A DNA stretch of 64,000 bases from Segatella copri (lineage in GTDB: Bacteria; Bacteroidota; Bacteroidia; Bacteroidales; Bacteroidaceae): positions 3,061,501 through 3,125,500 of the forward strand of contig NZ_JAPDUW010000001.1 of the NCBI RefSeq assembly GCF_026015295.1. The letters are read 5' to 3'. Numbering within the stretch: the stretch's first letter is position 1; each line of letters opens with the position of its first letter. A program made the translations under genes and the position numbers. This document shows, piece after piece, positions 60,632 through 64,000 of the stretch. The notes beneath the pieces are model-generated. The model worked only from the letters and a program-made list of their open reading frames with translations. It ran no database searches and had not been told where the DNA came from.

Positions 60632-63358
60632 ATGAAGAAATCTATTCTTATCGCTTGTCTGGGACTGGTAAGTCTGGGCTTGCAAGCACAGAGCATTTCG
60701 CTCGCTGGTGAATGGAATGTGGAGTTGGGAAAGAGCGGTAGTGCTTTTGCCAAGAGTAAGCGTGCCTTCCAGGGTGAGGTGAAGCGTGCCATTCTTCCCG
60801 GTACCATCGATACGAATCATCTGGGATTCGCTCCGAAAGATACGATGGAAACAACGCATCTTACGAGACTCTATGCCTATAAAGGAGCTGCAAGATATTC
60901 CAGAACCATCAATATTCCGAAGGACTGGAAGAAAAAGCCGGTAGAACTCTTCCTGGAGCGTACCCGACCGACATGGGTGTATGTGGATGGAGAGCTGGTG
61001 GATTCCTGCAACTTCATCTCTACTCCCCAGCGCTATCTTCTGCCAAAGAAGGTGAAGCCGGGCAAGCATCTCCTGGAAATCGTGGTGGATAATGGAAAAG
61101 GTGTGCCTGATCAGGTTTACGGTTCCAGCCATGCTTATACGGAAGATACGCAGACCAACTGGAATGGAATTATCGGAAGAATTGAACTCCTGCTTGTCGG
61201 TTCTGCTGATAGCAAATCGGCAGAAACTCTAACAGGAGCAATCCCTAGCCGTTCTGTAGCTTCTCCTTCCGCCCTTCAGATGCCTGATTTCGCCAAGGAT
61301 TTCCATATTGAGGGCGCTCACTTTTACGCCAATGGCCATAGGATATTTCTCCGTGGCAAGCATGATGCGGCTGTATGGCCGCTGACGGGACATGTGGAAA
61401 TGAGCGTGGAAGGCTGGATGAAGTATCTCGGAACCTGCAAGGAATATGGAATCAACCATGTGCGCTTTCATTCCTGGTGTCCACCGGAGGCGGCTTTCGT
61501 GGTAGCGGACAGTCTGGGAATCTATCTCCAGCCGGAACTTCCTTTCTGGGGTTCTTTTGACAAGAAGGATGAGAAACTCATGACCTTTCTGCATCAGGAG
61601 GGAGTGAATATCCTGCGGGAGTATGGTCATCATCCATCTTTCAGAATGATGGCGCTGGGTAATGAACTCTGGGGCGACATCGACAAGATGAAGGAGTTTG
61701 TGGATGATTTCCGCAAGATTGCGCCTGATAAATACTATACCTTCGGAAGCAATTACTATCTCGGTTATCAGGGAGTAAAAGAGGGAATGGATTACTTCAC
61801 CACTTGCCGCATCGGAGGCGAGGGATGGGGCAAATACAATACTCATACCCGTGGTTCCTTCTCGTTTGCCGATGCCTACGATGGAGGAATGATCAATCAT
61901 TTCCATCCTAATTCTACGATGAATTTTGATGAGGCTTGCGATAAGGCAGGAATCCCAATCATCTCTCACGAAACAGGACAGTTTCAGACCTATCCTGATT
62001 ATCGGGAAATGAAGAAATACACCGGAGTGCTTCATCCTTATAACTTCGAAGTTTTCCGCCGTCGTCTGGCTGCAGCCGGAATGCTCTCTCAGGCAGATGA
62101 TTTCCACAAGGCTTCGGGTTTATGGAGCGTGAAACTCTATAAAGCCGATATAGAAATGGATTTGAGAACCCGGAATATGGCGGGCTTCCAACTCCTCGAT
62201 ATTCAGGATTATCCCGGTCAGGGAAGTGCTTTCGTAGGCATCCTGGATGCGTTTATGGAGAGCAAGGGAATCACTACGCCCGAGGAATGGCGCCAGTGGT
62301 GCTCGCCTGTGGTTCCTCTGCTGGAAATGAAGAAGTTCTGCTTCGAGGACGGCGAGAAGATTCAGGCTAAGGTAAAGGTAGCCAATTATGGCGGTTCTTC
62401 GCTGAAGGGCAAGAAACTGAAATGGCATCTGGCTGCCGAGAACGGATTATTCTGTATGGATGATGGAACTTTCAGCACCAAGGATGGTGAAGTGAGAAAG
62501 AATGTGGGCGACTTGATGGCTGAGGATGAGGGAGTATTGAACATCTTTTCATACGATGAAGGTTTGGTGGATGTGGGTGAACTGAATGGTGTTTTCCACG
62601 TGCAGAAACCTGCCAAGCTGCTTCTTACATTAAATATTGAAGGAACGGAGGCAAGAAACTCCTACGAACTATGGGTTTATCCGAAGAAGGCGATGGAAAA
62701 GAAGGGCGTCATCATTGCCAGAGATTTGAATCAGGAAGTAGTGAAAGTATTGGTAAAGGGCGGAAAGGTGCTTTGGATGCCTACGGCTTCCAGCCATTTT
62801 GTGGCTGCCGATGATACGCTTTCGCAGGCAGATAATGCTACTCCTTATACTGTGGGTGGACTCTTCCAGACCGATTACTGGAATTATCGCATGTTCAAGA
62901 CCATCTGCGAGAACAACAAGAAGAAGGTTTCTCCAGGAACCCTGGGTATTTTGACGAATCCGGAGCATCCGATATTCAAGGGATTCCCTACGGAGATGCA
63001 CACCAACTGGCAATGGTTCCCAGTTATCAAGGAATCGCATCCGCTGGTGCTTGACAACTTCGCCAAGGATTATCGCCCGATAGTTCAGGTGATAGATAAT
63101 ATCGAGCGGAATCATAAGTTGGGTTTGGTGATGGAATGGAAGGTGGGAGCCGGAAAGCTCCTCGTCTGCATGAGCGATTTGGAAAAGGCTGCCAAATACC
63201 CGGAAGGCAAGGCTTTCTATCAGAGTGTAATTGGTTACATGCGCTCTGCCGATTTCAATCCATCTGCAGAAATAACGGTGGATGAATTGAAGAAGAAACT
63301 CGCAGAAGAGCCTAGAAAGATTACGATGAAGGAATTGAATAATATCTCGCAATATTAG
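60632..63358 (+). CDS. Glycoside hydrolase family 2 enzyme
   Basis: 908 residues with a Sec signal peptide (1-20, ending GLQAQ). The sugar-binding jelly roll (TRLYAYKGAARYSRTINIPK, VDGELVDSCNF) leads into the TIM barrel (FLRGKHDAAVWPLTG, INHVRFHSWCPPEAAFV). Acid/base Glu345 lies in ALGNELWG and nucleophile Glu447 in ISHETGQFQ. A long C-terminal region (about 560-908) lies outside the classic GH2 core. GH2 includes beta-galactosidase, beta-glucuronidase and beta-mannosidase activities; specificity cannot be told here. No SusC/SusD pair is adjacent. Confidence 0.88.
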   Translation: MKKSILIACLGLVSLGLQAQSISLAGEWNVELGKSGSAFAKSKRAFQGEVKRAILPGTIDTNHLGFAPKDTMETTHLTRLYAYKGAARYSRTINIPKDWKKKPVELFLERTRPTWVYVDGELVDSCNFISTPQRYLLPKKVKPGKHLLEIVVDNGKGVPDQVYGSSHAYTEDTQTNWNGIIGRIELLLVGSADSKSAETLTGAIPSRSVASPSALQMPDFAKDFHIEGAHFYANGHRIFLRGKHDAAVWPLTGHVEMSVEGWMKYLGTCKEYGINHVRFHSWCPPEAAFVVADSLGIYLQPELPFWGSFDKKDEKLMTFLHQEGVNILREYGHHPSFRMMALGNELWGDIDKMKEFVDDFRKIAPDKYYTFGSNYYLGYQGVKEGMDYFTTCRIGGEGWGKYNTHTRGSFSFADAYDGGMINHFHPNSTMNFDEACDKAGIPIISHETGQFQTYPDYREMKKYTGVLHPYNFEVFRRRLAAAGMLSQADDFHKASGLWSVKLYKADIEMDLRTRNMAGFQLLDIQDYPGQGSAFVGILDAFMESKGITTPEEWRQWCSPVVPLLEMKKFCFEDGEKIQAKVKVANYGGSSLKGKKLKWHLAAENGLFCMDDGTFSTKDGEVRKNVGDLMAEDEGVLNIFSYDEGLVDVGELNGVFHVQKPAKLLLTLNIEGTEARNSYELWVYPKKAMEKKGVIIARDLNQEVVKVLVKGGKVLWMPTASSHFVAADDTLSQADNATPYTVGGLFQTDYWNYRMFKTICENNKKKVSPGTLGILTNPEHPIFKGFPTEMHTNWQWFPVIKESHPLVLDNFAKDYRPIVQVIDNIERNHKLGLVMEWKVGAGKLLVCMSDLEKAAKYPEGKAFYQSVIGYMRSADFNPSAEITVDELKKKLAEEPRKITMKELNNISQY

Positions 63359-63380
63359 TTGCGAACCTATAAGAAAAATC

Positions 63381-63440
63381 AAGAGCGGAAAGCCGGGAGT
63401 TAACAGGTTAACAGTTAACAGCTGATTTTCCGCTCTTTTT
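63381..63440 (-). terminator. Terminator hairpin enclosing GTTAAC repeat copy H
   Basis: The stem AAGAGCGGAA/TTTCCGCTCTT encloses GTTAACAGGTTAACAGTTAA and CAGCTG. It lies between the convergent GH2 and S46 genes. Confidence 0.8.
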
Positions 63441-63511
63441 ATATTATCCTGAGACTAATCTTTATCCCAGGATAAACCTTTATATCATCTCTGTTGATTC
63501 AGAGATAGAAT

Positions 63512-64000
63512 TTACTTCGCATTGATCTCCTTCAAGAGGCGGTCTGCGTGTCCCCACTTATCCATCAGGTAGAGCACGTAGCGAATATCCACGCCAATGC
63601 AGCGAGCCAGGCGCTTGTCGAAGTTAATGTCAGAGCTGAGGCTGTCCCAGTTGCCATCGAAGGCAAGACCAATCAACTCACCCTTACCATTGAACATAGG
63701 GCTACCAGAGTTACCACCGGTAATATCGTTGTTGGTGAGGAAGCAGAGCTGCATCTTGCCAGTCGTCTTATCCTGGTACTTGCCGAAATCCTTCTCAGAG
63801 AGAAGCTCGTGCATGATAGGCTCAGCGTAGTAATCGATGAACTTATCGCCCTGCTTCATCTTCTCAACGAGGCTCTCGGCTGTGGTATAATAGCCAGATG
63901 GCTTACCACCGAGGTCGAAACCGCCTACCTGACCGTAGCTCAATCGCATGGTGAAGTTGGCGTCGCTGTAGTGAGGCATGTCTTCCTCCATACGGAGCTT
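63512..64000 (-). CDS. S46-family dipeptidyl-peptidase, C-terminal part
   Basis: The frame is open to the window end, so only the last 162 residues are seen. TNNDITGGNSGSPMFNGKGE contains the catalytic Ser of the chymotrypsin-like S46 fold (GNSGSP). LIGLAFDGNWDSLSSDINFD and the end RCIGVDIRYVLYLMDKWGHA match DPP7/DPP11-type enzymes. These periplasmic peptidases release dipeptides from oligopeptides and are typical of asaccharolytic and proteolytic Bacteroidales. Substrate preference depends on a residue that lies outside or cannot be assigned here. Confidence 0.92.
   Translation of the reverse strand, partial: KLRMEEDMPHYSDANFTMRLSYGQVGGFDLGGKPSGYYTTAESLVEKMKQGDKFIDYYAEPIMHELLSEKDFGKYQDKTTGKMQLCFLTNNDITGGNSGSPMFNGKGELIGLAFDGNWDSLSSDINFDKRLARCIGVDIRYVLYLMDKWGHADRLLKEINAK

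Overview
The window looks like a chromosomal segment of a Bacteroidales bacterium, most likely a Prevotellaceae member close to Segatella (Prevotella) copri. This is inferred from the promoter style (TTTG about 20 bp upstream of TAnnTTTG), from families largely confined to Bacteroidetes (DUF2851, DUF3843, DUF3244, DUF3408, S46 peptidase, BspA-type repeats, DUF4143 ATPases, TPR-membrane-HTH regulators), and from a compact GC-moderate core carrying an AT-richer island. No rRNA, tRNA or CRISPR array was recognised.

Layout. 1-5 kb: accessory start with a secreted BspA-type leucine-rich-repeat protein, a broken ORF6N gene and a secreted carboxylesterase. 5-21.5 kb: core housekeeping genes for GNAT acetyltransferase, topoisomerase IV ParE, S41 protease, bile-acid/Na+ symporter-type carrier, RuvB, CoaD, YbeY, DusB, DprA, DUF2851, thioesterase, DapB, signal peptidase I, a signal-peptidase paralogue without catalytic residues, and WbqC. 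About 21.5-41 kb: a composite mobile island. It holds a truncated integrase, AT-rich cargo (XRE regulator, lipoproteins, immunity-like orphans), a three-gene cluster of two Cys-motif/TonB_C proteins with a radical SAM enzyme, and a mobilizable element (coiled-coil protein, relaxase, MobC, oriT-like hairpin, broken DUF3408, two HTH proteins, RhuM-like partner, two integrases). Beyond it lies an inverted, decayed second copy of the same kind of element, then decayed DNA. 41-64 kb: core and accessory genes, namely a HIRAN protein, two tiny membrane peptides with a possible structured RNA, M16 protease, PfkB kinase, flavo-diiron protein, two DUF4143 ATPases with different operator-like repeats, a LOG-family protein, an esterase, DUF3843, a DEAD-box helicase, a regulator/DUF3244/aerolysin-like toxin locus, a GH2 glycosidase and the C-terminal part of an S46 dipeptidyl-peptidase.

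Main observations. (i) A DNA repeat of about 130-145 bp sits in frame inside two unrelated genes (WbqC and the M16 protease), giving nearly the same extra 40-48 residues; shorter relatives lie at three gene ends, always in the sense direction. (ii) Eight copies of a GTTAAC-rich repeat sit at gene ends and inside terminator hairpins. (iii) Two paralogues with an N-terminal C-x5-C-x3-C-x2-C motif ahead of a lipobox-like segment and a TonB_C domain adjoin a small radical SAM enzyme. (iv) A lipoprotein with a lectin-like N-terminus and an aerolysin/ETX-MTX2-like C-terminus lies behind a TPR-HTH regulator and a DUF3244 gene broken by one TGA. (v) Two tandem hydrophobic peptides of 30 and 26 residues share one promoter that contains a perfect 16-bp palindrome.

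All family names rest on motif recognition by eye; no database search was run.
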